From Myotis daubentonii (taxonomy: Eukaryota > Chordata > Mammalia > Chiroptera > Vespertilionidae), in assembly GCF_963259705.1 (NCBI RefSeq), contig NC_081840.1, forward strand, positions 2,497,062-2,561,061: a DNA stretch of 64,000 bases, given 5' to 3'. Shown piece after piece: positions 53,661 to 64,000 of the stretch; position 1 is the first letter of the stretch, and each line of letters begins with the position of its first letter. The notes below the pieces were generated by a model that saw only the letters and a program-made list of their open reading frames with translations, was not told the origin of the DNA and searched no databases. The translations under genes and the position numbers were made by a program.

Positions 53661-53763
53661 CTTCCCAGCACCCGAGGCCTCCCCTGAGCGAGGGAGGGAG
53701 GCAGCAGCGGGGAGAACGTGCGCACTTAGGAGGTGCAGAAACCGCGTTCTGCTATGGAGTTTG

Positions 53764-53842
53764 CTTTTGATTTTTATTGATTTCAGAGAGGAAGGGAGAG
53801 GGAGAGAGAGACTGCAGTGATGAGAGAGATCTCGTTGTGCGC
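53764..53842 (-). mobile_element. Ves SINE, 5'-truncated, reverse
   Basis: Only the tail and CT-rich part remain (tttttattgatttcagagag in plus orientation). The body and head are missing. Confidence 0.8.
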
Positions 53843-54129
53843 CGGCCGACGACGAGTCCACGCCAGGCCAGGCTGGAATCCGTTTGGGGAGATGCCGCCG
53901 ACCAGTCCTTCTGTGTAGCCGTCACGTGTGCACAGCAACTCCCGGACCGACAGCGTCCACGCACCCGCCCGCGCCTGGCGTGGAGTGCGCCTGGGCCTCA
54001 GGAAGGAGGTGAGGCTCCAGCCTCCGGCCTCCCGAGGGCCCCCCGCCCCAGATCCCCCCATGGCCTTGTGCTCTGCAGGGACCCCCGTGGTTTCTGGGCC
54101 GGGTGCCTCTAGGAGGCGCTGTGGGATGG
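53843..54129. other. GC-rich unique DNA
   Basis: Nothing recognised between the truncated SINE and the MIR. Confidence 0.3.
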
Positions 54130-54355
54130 CTGCTCAGACACAGGCCTCGGGGGCCAGGCTGCCTGGGTTCAAATCCCAGCTCCACCTCTTGTGGGATGGA
54201 CCTCGGGGCAGACGGCTTCATCATTCTGAGTTTATCCCCCCCTCTTCACAGTGGCAGTGAGAACCACACCCACCTCGGAGTCGTTCCGGTTGCACGAGCT
54301 GCTGTGTGCAAAGCGCTCAGGACAGCACCGAGCACTCTAGGCTCCTATTATTTTA
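54130..54355 (+). repeat. MIR SINE, nearly full length
   Basis: gcctgggttcaaatcccagc, tccacctcttgtgggatgg, tgtgcaaagcgctcaggac, gcaccgagcactctaggc and a tattattttatg end. One of the best MIR copies here. Confidence 0.85.
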
Positions 54356-55477
54356 TGTTGTTTAGGGGAGGCAAGGATGGAGGAGAAGAGTACATCTGAG
54401 GACATGGCTGGGAGGGGCCTGGGGACGGCCTGGATGTGGGGGTTACAACGGGAGATCTGGGGGGCGGCGAGTCCAGGGTGGGAGTGAGGCTGGGCTGTCT
54501 GCACGTGTGGGTTTGAGCCGCCTGATGGGGCTGATGGCCTCGGATGAGCGAACGCGCCCTCCGCGCAGAGCCGCCGCCTGGGCTTGGGTACCTGCAGGAA
54601 GGCCTTGCCTCTGATTTACTTACGGGAATGTCTAGGGGGGAACCTTTGCTGTGTGGGGTGCCCTGGGCCTTGGGAGGGGGCACCTACCCACCAGGAAATG
54701 CCAGGCATGCCCCCTCCTCAATTGTTGTAACAACCCGCCCCACAGCGACCACTGCCGGCGGAGGGGTGGTGGCCTCACAGCTGAGGTGGCTGCACCCACA
54801 GCCGGCAGGAACCCAAGGCCGCAGGACCTGCATTCCGTCAGCGACCTGGGCGAGCGCGGCAGAGACCCAGGGCAGACCACGCCCTGGCCATCACCTTGAC
54901 CTCTGCCTTCTGAGACCTCCAGCCACCCATGGCCTGCCTCCTGCCACCCTGCCCCCCGAACTGTGAGGTAATGAATGGTGTGGCTCTCAGGTGCTAAATG
55001 CGTGGGGATGTTACACAGCCACGGAAAATGAGGCACCATCTCTTCCCCTCCTCTCTCCCTCTCTTTTCTTCCTTTTTAAATAGACCACGGACACCTTCCC
55101 TGTGATGACGGATGATGCGGAAACGGGCCCCAGAACAGCCTTCGCTCCGTGTTCCCTGCAACGCAAATGCTGGTGGCGCTGGGCTCCGGGGACTGCAGTG
55201 GCCACTGGGGGTGTCCAGCTGGAGGCACGCATGTGGGCCGGAAGGTGCTCTTTCAGGGCCCGTAACACAAACACAAACACCCCCCCCCACCCCCCACCGC
55301 AAAAGGGCATTTTTGCCACATCCATGCCCTTTGATGGTGGAGCTAGCGACCGACAGTCAGAGAAAACCTCCCAAGGAAAGAATCATCAGAGCTGGGATGT
55401 GCCTGGAAGGGAATGCGGCCTCGTTCCCCGGGAACATCTGCTCCCTGAACTCCCAGCCTCGGCCTGTCGCTCTCTGT

Positions 55478-55516
<39 letters not shown>

Positions 55517-57075
55517 GCTGGCTGCGAGCTCTGTGAGGACAGGGGGCGCATCGCGGGGCCCCGGGGCCCACTGGGTTCCGGGCATGCGTGCGCTCACCAG
55601 GTGTTGTCCGAATGAAGGGCACCCGGCCACAGAAAGGCGTCTGCAGGCCACGTCCCAAATGCCACAGCCTTTACTCCAGCGCCGGGCTCGCCGGGGGCCG
55701 GGGGTCAAGAGGAAACATTTTGGAGACAAACAGTTTGTTGGCTTCCCAGCCTTTCAACCTATTGACCATCCGAGGCCTCCCAGCCCCGAAGGCCTGTCTG
55801 TGGAACGGCCCACCAGCTCGCTGGCGTGTGCGGCGTCCCCGGCGCACAGTAGGCCGTCCGTGTCTGCTCATGCTTTTCCTGTTCTTTCTGTTCTTTGATC
55901 TCACGTCACTCTTTTCCCCTCTTAAGAAAACCAAACAGGTTTCTGGCCTCCTGAGCAAGACCCTTCTAGAAGGAATTCATGTTGGAGCCGCACTAACAAG
56001 GCCTGGCGTGGCCTTGGCGGCTGCGTCGGAATGTTCCGGGCCGGGCCAATTCACGCCGACAGCCACCGCTGCCCAGGTTCTGGCCCAGGCCCAGGCCAGC
56101 CTCAGGCGAGAGGGGATTGTGATGAGGTGGAGTCGGGAGAAGAGCGGCTGACGCAGTGGGTTGAGGGTGCGCCCCCGGGCAGGAGTGTCACACTGCTCAG
56201 CTTTTGTCGCAAACTCCAGGCATCTGTGTGAGCGAAGGCCTGTCCCTCCGGGGCCGCCCGCGATGAACCAGGTGCCCGGACCTTCCCCGCGGCCCGGTCA
56301 GAGGAGAGTCCTCGCCCCAGAAAGGACGCACGGGATGAGGTCAGACAGGAGGGCTGGGGGCGCCCGGACTCTGGGAGTGGCGCTCAGCCAACGGGGCACG
56401 TCAGCCACGTTTTATTTCTACAGACGAACAGCAGCCTGAGGGGCCCCGGATCTGAGACTTCGGGGGGCAGAAAGCGCAGTTTGCGCACCTCACTTCCCAG
56501 CACCTGCAGGCACAGCGGCACCAGCGTTGCTGAATGAGGGGCGAGGGGAGGGAACAGAGGCCGATATGGAGAGTGTGACTTGCAAAAACTGTCCCCTTCG
56601 GGTGTCAGTCCCTGACAATAGGTTGAGCTGAGACCTCTCCTGGTGGATTTTTCCTTTAAAATTGACATGAGCCCTTGGGGAGGGAGCTCGTCTGCAAGTG
56701 GATTTCGGGGTCTTCACAGGGGAGGGAGCAGCCGGGCGGGGCCCTGTTCGCAGGCCCCCAGGTGGCTGCTGACAGGCCCCGGGGGAAAGGCTCCCAGCGC
56801 CCAGGCCCCTGGCCATCTTGAGCGGCTCCTGGGCTACCTGAGCCCGACAGGAGGCCGCGGAGGAGATGCCAGGGAAACGCCTCCTGGCTGCCTTCCCACC
56901 TCATCCTGGTGGGTCCTGGCCGTCTCTCCCGGACCACGGCGATATTCCAGCTGCGCCGCTCACTGTTCCTGAACCCCCTTACAACGGGGCAGGCTCGGGG
57001 GACCTGCTCCCTCCACACGCCTCGACTTAGAACCCTTCCGAGGCTCGGATTCAGAACAGAAGGAGCCCGGCTCTG
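54356..57075. other. Unique DNA with a GT run and an L2-like piece
   Basis: A (GT)n run lies at 55482-55512 and an L2-like 3' end at 55525-55620 (gctctgtgaggacaggggg). Open frames of up to 187 codons overlap on both strands and lack domains. No gene was recognised. Confidence 0.4.
55482..55512. repeat. (GT)n microsatellite
   Basis: About 15 pure GT units. Confidence 0.92.
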
Positions 57076-57293
57076 GCCCGGCCGGTGTGGCTCAGTGGTT
57101 GAGCATCGACCTGTGAACCAGGAGGTCACGGTTCATTTGGATTCCCGGTCAGGGCACAGGCCGGGGTTGTGGGCTCGATCCCCGGGGGGCGGTGCAGGAG
57201 GCAGCTGATCCATGACTCTCTCTCTCATCATGGTGTTTCTCTCTCTCCCTTCCTCTCTGAAATCAATAAACATATATGTAAAAAAAAGAAAAT
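57076..57293 (+). mobile_element. Ves SINE
   Basis: Head ggcccggccggtgtggctc with the acctgtgaaccaggaggtca subtype. A small insertion (catttggattc) disrupts the B box. Ends gaaatcaataaacatat. Confidence 0.9.
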
Positions 57294-58462
57294 ATACTTC
57301 TTTGAATAAAAGATTTTATTAAAAAAAAAAAAAAAAGAGGAAAATGTGTTCTCCTAAATAATGTGAACTGGCCTGCACCGAAGGCCTGAGGAAGGCAGGC
57401 CTCGCCCAGGTCTGCACCTGCAGCGCCTCTGGGATGCAGGTGGCAGAGGGCAGGCGGCACCTGGCTGGACCTCCAGCCTGCCCCCCGCGTGTCTGGCAGA
57501 GAAGCGTGCTCCGGGGAGTGTCACAGAAGCCCCCACGCTGTAGGGAGGGGCAGAACGGGACACCAAACGTCCGAGAGGCCAATGCCTGGGCCTGGGCCTC
57601 GCGCCTGGCAAGTGGCCGAGCCAGGACTGGCGCGTGGATGTCTCGGTAGAAAGGTCTGCATTCTGCACCCCCGTGCTCCGTCACCTCCGAGTTTCAATGA
57701 CATTGAACCCCAGAGGGCTCAACGTTGTCTGGAAGGTGCGCTGGCGAGAGGATCCGCGGAGTTTTCACTCTGGTTGTGTTTTCCTGACATTAATTGCTCT
57801 TGCCTTCGGGGCCTGGTGCCCACGGGCACTGATTACAGTGTGATGAAGGGCTAGTCCAAGCCCAAGTTCAGCCGTCAGCCTGCCAGTAGCTCTGACACCT
57901 TGATTACCCGTCACCTGTAACTACTGAAAGGTGTGATATCCGGAAGCCTTCATTTTACCTTCCCCGGGGGCGGGAGATTGGCGGGGAAGGTAGGCTGCCC
58001 TCTGACAGGTGCGCATTAGCTCTGACGCTCATGAATACACGTTCCGCGTCTGCCGCCGCCGGGGCGGGTCTCTCCCCGGGGTGAGCTGGGCTGACGGCCG
58101 TCAGTGTGTAATTGCTGGGCTCGGCCGCCTCTCTGGCTGGGGAACTAAACCTTGCTCAAGGTCAGCGTCCGGGCCAAGTGAGCTGCGTCAAGGACAATGC
58201 AGTCTTCAAAAAAGGAAGCTCACCCGGGTGGAAAAAGGGGTGTGTGTGTGGTGTGACCACACCTTCAGGCCAGGTAAGGCAGGAGAAAAGGTGACAACTT
58301 GAGGGATGGAAGGGTGCCAGACCACACTGGAGGGGTGGTGGGTGAGGGGTGATGGCCACATTTTGAAGGCCTGCACGGACAGCCCTTCTGAGAAATTTGA
58401 TTGTGACAGAGAGGAAAGAGGGTAGAAAAGCAGCAGCATGAGAAATCCATTGAAGGTGTGTT
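57294..58462. other. Unique DNA with possible conserved parts
   Basis: An A-run lies at 57319-57336. The parts 57690-57850 and 57895-58110 mix moderate GC with motifs such as cattaattgctc and gattacccgtcacc. A donor-like ccag|gtaagg lies at 58276. Nothing was assigned. Confidence 0.35.
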
Positions 58463-58500
58463 GTTTTTTTGAAATAGTCTTCATTTTGGTAAAATACACA

Positions 58501-58683
58501 TCTATAATAATAAAAGGGTAATATGCTAATTAGACCGGACATCCTTCCAGACATGCTTCCTTCCGGACAAAGCCGTAGTGGGCGGGGGCCGCGGCAGAGG
58601 CAGCAGAGGCCCCTGGGTGTGACGGCGGCGGGCGGGGGCCAGGGCCAAGGCCCTTGCACGAATTTCGTGCACTGGGCCTCTAG
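58501..58683 (+). mobile_element. Non-autonomous Helitron, second HeliBat-like family
   Basis: It starts TCTATAATAATAAAAGGG after an A, then aatatgctaattagaccgg, and ends gcacgaatttcgtgc, actgggcct and CTAG followed by T. It is 183 bp with a CG-rich middle. It shares the 3' hairpin with the other copies but has a different 5' half. Confidence 0.9.
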
Positions 58684-58908
58684 TAGCATATAATTGGCCA
58701 GGTGAATGTGTACAACCCAGTGGCACAGGCTGTGTAGCCCTCACCACTATCAAGTTCCCAAACATGTCCATCACCCCCAAAGGAGACTCTACACCCATTA
58801 TCAGTCACTCCCCATCCTCCCTCCCCCAGCCCCTGGCAACCAGCAATCTGCATTCTGTCTCTATGGATTTACCTATTCCAGATATTCCCTATCAATAGAG
58901 TCCTATAT

Positions 58909-59122
58909 GCCTGGCCGGCATGGCTCAGTGGTTGAGCATCAACCTATGAACCAGGAGGTCATGGTTCAATTCCCGGTCAGGGCACATGCCGGGGTTGCGG
59001 GCTCCATTCCCAGTAGGGGCCATGCAGGAGGCAGCCAATCAATGCTTCTCATCACTGATGCTTCCATCTCTCTCTCCCTCTCCCTTCCTCTCTGAAATCA
59101 ATAAAAAACATGTATTTAAGAA
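58909..59122 (+). mobile_element. Ves SINE nested in L1
   Basis: Target duplication aatagagtcctatat (58894-58908) and aatagaatcatataa (59123-59137), similar but diverged. Subtype acctatgaaccaggaggtca, B-box-like ggttcaattccc, end gaaatcaataaaaaac. Confidence 0.92.
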
Positions 59123-59600
59123 AATAGAATCATATAATGTGTGGCCTTTTGTGACCGGCTTCTTTCACTTAGCACAATGTGTTCAAGGTGCATCCAGACA
59201 GTAGCAGCACTTTATTTATTTTCACGGCTGAGTAATACTCTCTTGTGTTCATTTGTCCATTCATTTGCTGGTGGACATTTGGGCTGCTTCCACCCGTTGG
59301 CTGCTGTGGGCAGTGCTGCTTACGATCTTCTGAGTACAGCTTTTTTCTTCAATACCCGTCATCAGTTTGTTTGGGTCCATACCTGGGAGCAGAATTGCTG
59401 CGTCCTGCGGTAATTCTGTTTCATTTGTTGAGGGACTGCCAGACTGTCTTCCACAGCGGCTGCACCATTTTATATGCCCGGCAACAGTGTACAAGGGTCC
59501 CAGGTCCCCCACACCCTCGCTAACAGTCGTTGCTTTCCCTTTTTTGTATCTTAAGGTGTGTTGTTTTTAATTGGCGATTTGTTCTTGCTTTACTCAGTGC

Positions 59601-59861
59601 TCATCACAGTCTCATTGGCTGGTAAGTGGTGGTGAGCAGATGGGCCGCCCTGCCCACCGGGGGATCACTGCTGGTGGGACCACAGCAAAGCCAGGCTCTG
59701 AGCGAAACGTCCCCCTATGCCGACGCCGAGAGCTCCCGCCCAGTCTCCAGCCGTGGATGGTGAGAGCTGAAGCTTCGACACGGGATTCCCAGCCCCTTTT
59801 AGGGGACGGGGGGGGGGGGGGGGCGGGAGGGGAGTATACAGGTGTTGGTGCAAGCAGCCTT
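59601..59861. other. Unique DNA with a G-run
   Basis: G-run at 59806-59823. Nothing else was recognised. Confidence 0.35.
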
Positions 59862-60055
59862 TAGGTTCAGAGCTGGCTCTGTCGTCTGCTGTGACCTGGA
59901 GTAAGCTGTGGAACCTTCCAGAACCTCAGCTTTCTTGTCGGCACAATGGGGATGATCCCATGGACCTTGGAGGGCTACTGTGAGGCTTATGGAAATAAAT
60001 CACAGACGTGAAGACCTAGCTCAGTCCCGACACTTCGCAGGTGCTCCGTGAGCCC
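59862..60055 (+). repeat. MIR SINE
   Basis: ctgctgtgacctggagtaag, gaacctcagctttcttgtcg, gcacaatggggatgatcc and a cgcaggtgctccgtgag end in MIR order. Confidence 0.8.
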
Positions 60056-60283
60056 ACTTCCCTTCCCTGGGCCGGGGAGGAGGAGGTCAGAACAACAAGG
60101 CGGGTTTCTCTTTCCTGCAGAGCTGCCTACGGCAGGCCCGGCTGGCAGGCAGGAGCATGTGAGCGGGGACATGCCAGCAGCACGCTCCCTTCCGCTGACC
60201 GGGGCCCTGGCTCACCTAGCAGCCTCCTGCGGGTCACCTGCGTCTCCCCAGGAGCTCCGAGGCTCGGCAAGCTTTGGGCTTCA

Positions 60284-60710
60284 GGTTGCCTGGGGCTGCC
60301 AGGACAAACTACCACCACCGCATGGCTGATAAAGCAACGGAAATCACTCTCCCAGTTCCGGAGGCTGACAGTCTGAAACCGGGTGTCCCAGGGCTGTGTT
60401 CCCCCTGGAGACCAGGGGAGAGCCCTTCTGTGGCTCCCTGGCTTCGGGGGGTGCCCAGCGCGCCCGGGCTCCCGCAGGTCGTAGCTGCATCGCCCCGATC
60501 TCTGCCTCTGTCTCCACATGTGCGCCCGCCCCAATTTCCCTCTCGGATAAGGACACCGGTCATTGGACTTAGGGCCGCCCTAGCCCAGCAGGACCTCCCC
60601 TTAACTTGATCACATCTGCAAAGACCTTATTTCGTAACAGGCTCAAGTTCACGGGTGCTGGGGTTAGGACGTCCAGTCCATTCAGGGGACACAAGGCAGC
60701 CCACAGCACT
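60284..60710 (-). mobile_element. MaLR (MLT1-like) LTR, reverse
   Basis: cctggggctgccaggacaaa, ccagttccggaggctgacag, taaggacaccggtcattgg, ttaacttgatcacatctgc, aaagaccttatttcg and a gctggggttaggacgtcc end match the antisense LTR. The start and end fit a near-complete copy. Confidence 0.78.
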
Positions 60711-63700
60711 GGCCTTGGTGACAGGCGGCAGGGAGTCAGGCTTTGACGTGCGTAGAGCCCGTTTGGGGAGCCGGCCCTTTCTAGGAGAAAGGACACAAAC
60801 TGAGGAATGCAGGTCAGGGTGCAGGGCCCTGGAGGGGGCTGAGCAAGTGGGGGGTCCTGTCACGTAAGTGTCGCTTGCTTCATAAAGTCTACCTCCTTCA
60901 TCCCGACTTGGTTCCTAAACTCATTACACGGAGCCTCGGGAACACAACGGTTTACAATGGCCAACCCTTAGACCCCGAGTTCCACCCGCAGACACGCCGG
61001 CTGCATGTCCGTTAGGACGGCCTGCGAGGAAACGCATCCGCATCTCACTGATGATGGTCGAGCCGGGGAACTGCGGGCTGGTCAGCTTTTCTGTTTTGCT
61101 CTCTGAATGTGCTCGTCGCCCCACAGGTCACAGATTGCCTTGACAGGCACCGTGGCCGGCTTCCCTTGCAGGCCCGAGGCGCCCATTAGCACAGGACGTG
61201 TCCTGGCAGGTGGGGTTTGGGAGGAACTGGGCGGCCGTTGTCATAGAGACCTGCCCTGGGACCTGCGATTTCCTCAGGGGCTCCCGGAGCCCACACCACC
61301 GCCCCTTGGGCTTCCTTGTCCCCCCGCACCCCCGTCCCCACCCCCAACAGGTTCAGATCGGGAAGGTGCCCAGAAGGTGCCCAGAGAGCCCCTGGCCAGT
61401 CCACGTACCACAGGGAGGCCCCGCCGTGGAGAGTGAGGAGTCGTGGCCGCCAATCTGTTTCCCTGATTTACATCAATTTACATTCAGCTCTGGAGTAATC
61501 GGCATGGAAATCAGGCCGCGTCGCCTCTTCCTCGGAAATCAGATGAGGCCGCCCGGCCGGCGGGATGGCGCGGAGCATGCTTCCTCGCTCCCCGAACCCC
61601 GGGCAGACTAATTTGTCACCAAAACAAGGGCTGGCATTGCAATCATGGTCACCCAGCTCTCTTCCTTCCCCCAAATTGGACAGATAAGTGGATATCTGCG
61701 GCTCATTAACCCGGGTCCCGTCTCGCTGCATTTCCCATTTCCTTCCCGCGCCACGGAGCCGGCGTGTTTTCCATGTGAGATTATTGATGCCGTTCGCTCA
61801 GTCGTTCTCCCGACAATAATGTCCTGAGGTCTCCTATCACCAGGCAGCTGCTTGGTGCCCGGGCCGGCGGCTCTCGCCCGGGTCCCTGTCCCCGCTCCAT
61901 GTCCCTGCCTTTGACTTGTATTTGAAACACTTTTCATGGCTCACCTGGACAAACGTTCACGGGGGTGTCATGTCACCTCCATCGTGATCCACATGCGGAG
62001 TATTTTGGTGTCCCCGGGAGACTCCCGCACGGCCCCTCCCCGGCAACATCCCCGCCTGAGCTAACCGTTCCTAACGTCTTTCCCCACCGGCTAGTTCCCC
62101 TGGGAGTGAGCTTCCTGCAAATGGCGTGACCCCGGACGGAGACACAGCCCACGCACAGGAGGTCTCACATGGCAGGATGTGTGTTGGTCATCGTCGTGTG
62201 TGCGGAATTCACCCACGTGTCAATAATTCGTCCCCTGTGATCACCATGCAGCACTTCGCTGCACGTGTGCACCACGATGTCGGCGCCCGTCCCCTGGCGG
62301 GAGGACACTTGGGTTGCGTCCCGTGGGAGACGCGGGTGAGGAAAGCTCCATGGACATTCTGGCCCGTCTTTTGGGTGCTCCCACGCTCGCTTCTCTTGGG
62401 GCTGTGTTTAGTTGTAATGGATACTGCCCATCCTTGTCTTTATGTTTTAAAAGGAGTCCCCGCCGCGCCGCCCCTCCAATCCCACCACCTAACCACATCA
62501 GGGTGACTAACCCCTTGCATCCTTGATTAAGCGGTTCTTCTTCAAAAAGCTCTAAAATTTATTTATTTATTTTTTTTAAAGAAAAGCAAGAAGAAGGGAA
62601 GAAGCCAGTGTGTTTATAGGGAAAGTCGCTCCACATTCCTGCCGCATGGAACACAGAGCGTCCTGGAGGCGGCCGCTACCTGGCCCCGCTCCCTGGCGTA
62701 TCACAGAGCAGGGAGCCACGTTTCCTCCTGGGCGTCTATAAATAAGGCGCTTTACCCATAGCCATCAGGCGGAAGCGTTTTTCCGACCGGCGTGCGTATG
62801 AGCTTCATTTCCCCACAGCGGCACCTCAGATCAGAGACGCTAGTTTAAGTCCATTGCTATGCGTAACCGTCATAGTTTTTTCACAGCCTCTACTTCCCTC
62901 CTTCCCAACCTTCCCCTCTCCCTGCCCTAGTCTAGGTTTTATGTGGAAATTCTGCCTAGAAAAAGGCAGGCACCGCATTCCAAGATTCTTTCCACTGAAG
63001 AAATTTAGAAGGGGACAGGATTTCATGTCTTGTGTCGCATGTAGAATGCTCCATTTCTGATCTCCTGGGATGGCTCGTGGATTCTTCATTAGCTGATGGT
63101 AAGATCTAGGCATGTGATTGTGTTTCCCTTTTCACCTTGTCTGCCAGGTAGCTCAGGGCCAGCAATTGCTCATGCCTATGGTTAGTGCCTCTGAGTTCCC
63201 TGTTTTCCTAATTCCTGACTTCACCTTGGATTATCCTTCCCAAGACTAAATTTCAGCCTAAGCTTACCCATCATGTCTTTAGAGACAGGTTGCAAAGAAA
63301 TAACAGTTTTTAAGTAGTTTTTTTTTTTTCAGTGGCTGCTGCTCTAAATAAGCTCAGGATGAATGAGGCACAGGACCTAGACCGAGAGGAAAAATCAAGA
63401 GGGAAGGAAGGAGTGTGTGTGTGTGGGGGGGAGACGGAGGGGTTGGGGGGGAGGGGGAGGACAACCCCCAGGGCGCATGACTATGCTTCTTGCACTATGT
63501 GAGCACTGGAGAGAAGTTTTTAACATTTGAAAGACTTACCGCAGATCCTCTAAGACAGATGGCGGAGGCGAGCTTGGGTCCAGGCCCTCTGACTCCAGAG
63601 CTGGTACTTGCTCCACATCATCATTCCACTCCCCAAACTGCTGATGCGGACAAGGCCAGCCGATAGCAGGACGCGCCAAGGACAGCAGAGCTCCATGTGC

Positions 63701-63789
63701 TGAAGGGCAGAGAGTGAGTTTGGCTGAATTTACAAGGAAGATCAAAGAGATGGGACTTGAGGTGAACAGGTTAAATACAGCAAGGCAGC
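60711..63789. other. Unique DNA with a candidate conserved element
   Basis: The island 61590-61850 is AT-richer and unique-looking. The part 61960-62350 may contain a degraded reverse L1 end (ggaggacacttgggttgcg). 62820-63340 is AT-richer and unassigned. A G-rich run lies at 63420-63462. Confidence 0.35.
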
Positions 63790-63978
63790 AATCCTTTATT
63801 CACCCATCCATCTGCCCATCAGTCAATCCATTATCTATCCATCTTTCCATTCATTCATCACCCACCCATCCATCTACCCATCCATCCATCCATCCATCCA
63901 TCCATCCATCCATCCATCCATCCATCTTTCCATCCTTCGATCCATCCATCCATCCATCCATCCATCCATCCATCCATC
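63790..63978. repeat. (CATC)n microsatellite with an irregular left part
   Basis: Diverged four-base units (catccatctgcccatc and similar) on the left become pure CATC runs at 63880-63925 and 63940-63978. Confidence 0.93.
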
Positions 63979-64000
63979 CTTTAATCTAACACTTTCCCAC

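Larger units (their letters stand above)
58463..59600 (-). mobile_element. L1M-type LINE 3' end, reverse, with two nested insertions
   Basis: The order fits the antisense end of an old L1: tggtaaaatacaca, then agtggcacaggctgtgtag, cccctggcaaccagcaatct, cttctttcacttagcacaat, a ccattcatttgctggtggac part, gggactgccagactgtcttc and cacaccctcgctaacag. A Helitron (58501-58683) and a SINE (58909-59122) interrupt it. Confidence 0.88.

Overview
This window is vertebrate nuclear DNA, and its repeats point to a vespertilionid (vesper) bat. Three repeat groups support that. First, 25 copies of the tRNA-derived Ves SINE are present, with an A box like tggctcagtgg, a B box like ggttcgattcc, a CT-rich tail and an aatcaataaaa end. 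Second, there are five short non-autonomous Helitrons of the HeliBat type (TC start, hairpin and CTAG end). Third, there is one complete SPIN-type hAT miniature element with a perfect 8-bp target duplication. Older mammal-wide repeats (MIR, L2, MER5A, MaLR LTRs, L1M tails) fill in the background. Family names come from memory of consensus sequences, not from a database search.

I found no protein-coding gene that I can support. Many open frames occur because the DNA is GC-rich and because microsatellites and SINEs are read as open frames. None shows a recognisable domain, and the longest ones run through repeats. One 57-bp stretch (1580-1636) has good splice signals on both sides and may be an exon of an unknown transcript. 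A CpG-dense block (about 44990-45330) could be a promoter. No tRNA, rRNA or other RNA gene was found apart from the tRNA-like heads of SINEs.

Layout: 1-6 kb has MIR, two SINEs placed head to tail, an L1 tail and an L2 tail. 6-14 kb has SINEs, a SINE-split MaLR LTR, MER5A and a reverse-strand Helitron. 14-24 kb has SINEs, MIRs, two MaLR LTRs (one cut by a Helitron), a 131-bp Helitron-like element and a classic Helitron. 24-36 kb has paired SINEs, L2 and L1 tails, and C-rich and TG-rich tracts. 36-45 kb has SINEs, minisatellites, a 121-bp tandem duplication and the SPIN element. 45-54 kb has the CpG-rich block, a large GT-rich minisatellite and an 803-bp solo LTR of a class II endogenous retrovirus with a perfect 6-bp target duplication. 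54-64 kb has MIRs, a reverse L1 tail carrying both a Helitron and a SINE, another MaLR LTR and a terminal CATC microsatellite.

Between the repeats are several islands of lower GC content with homeodomain-like TAAT motifs and short inverted repeats. These look like conserved non-coding elements of a gene-poor regulatory region, but that is inference and needs a cross-species alignment. I did not find a new multi-gene system. The strongest results are the SPIN element, the solo LTR, the variety of Helitrons including one with a long internal hairpin, and two places where SINEs inserted next to each other at copies of the same target sequence.
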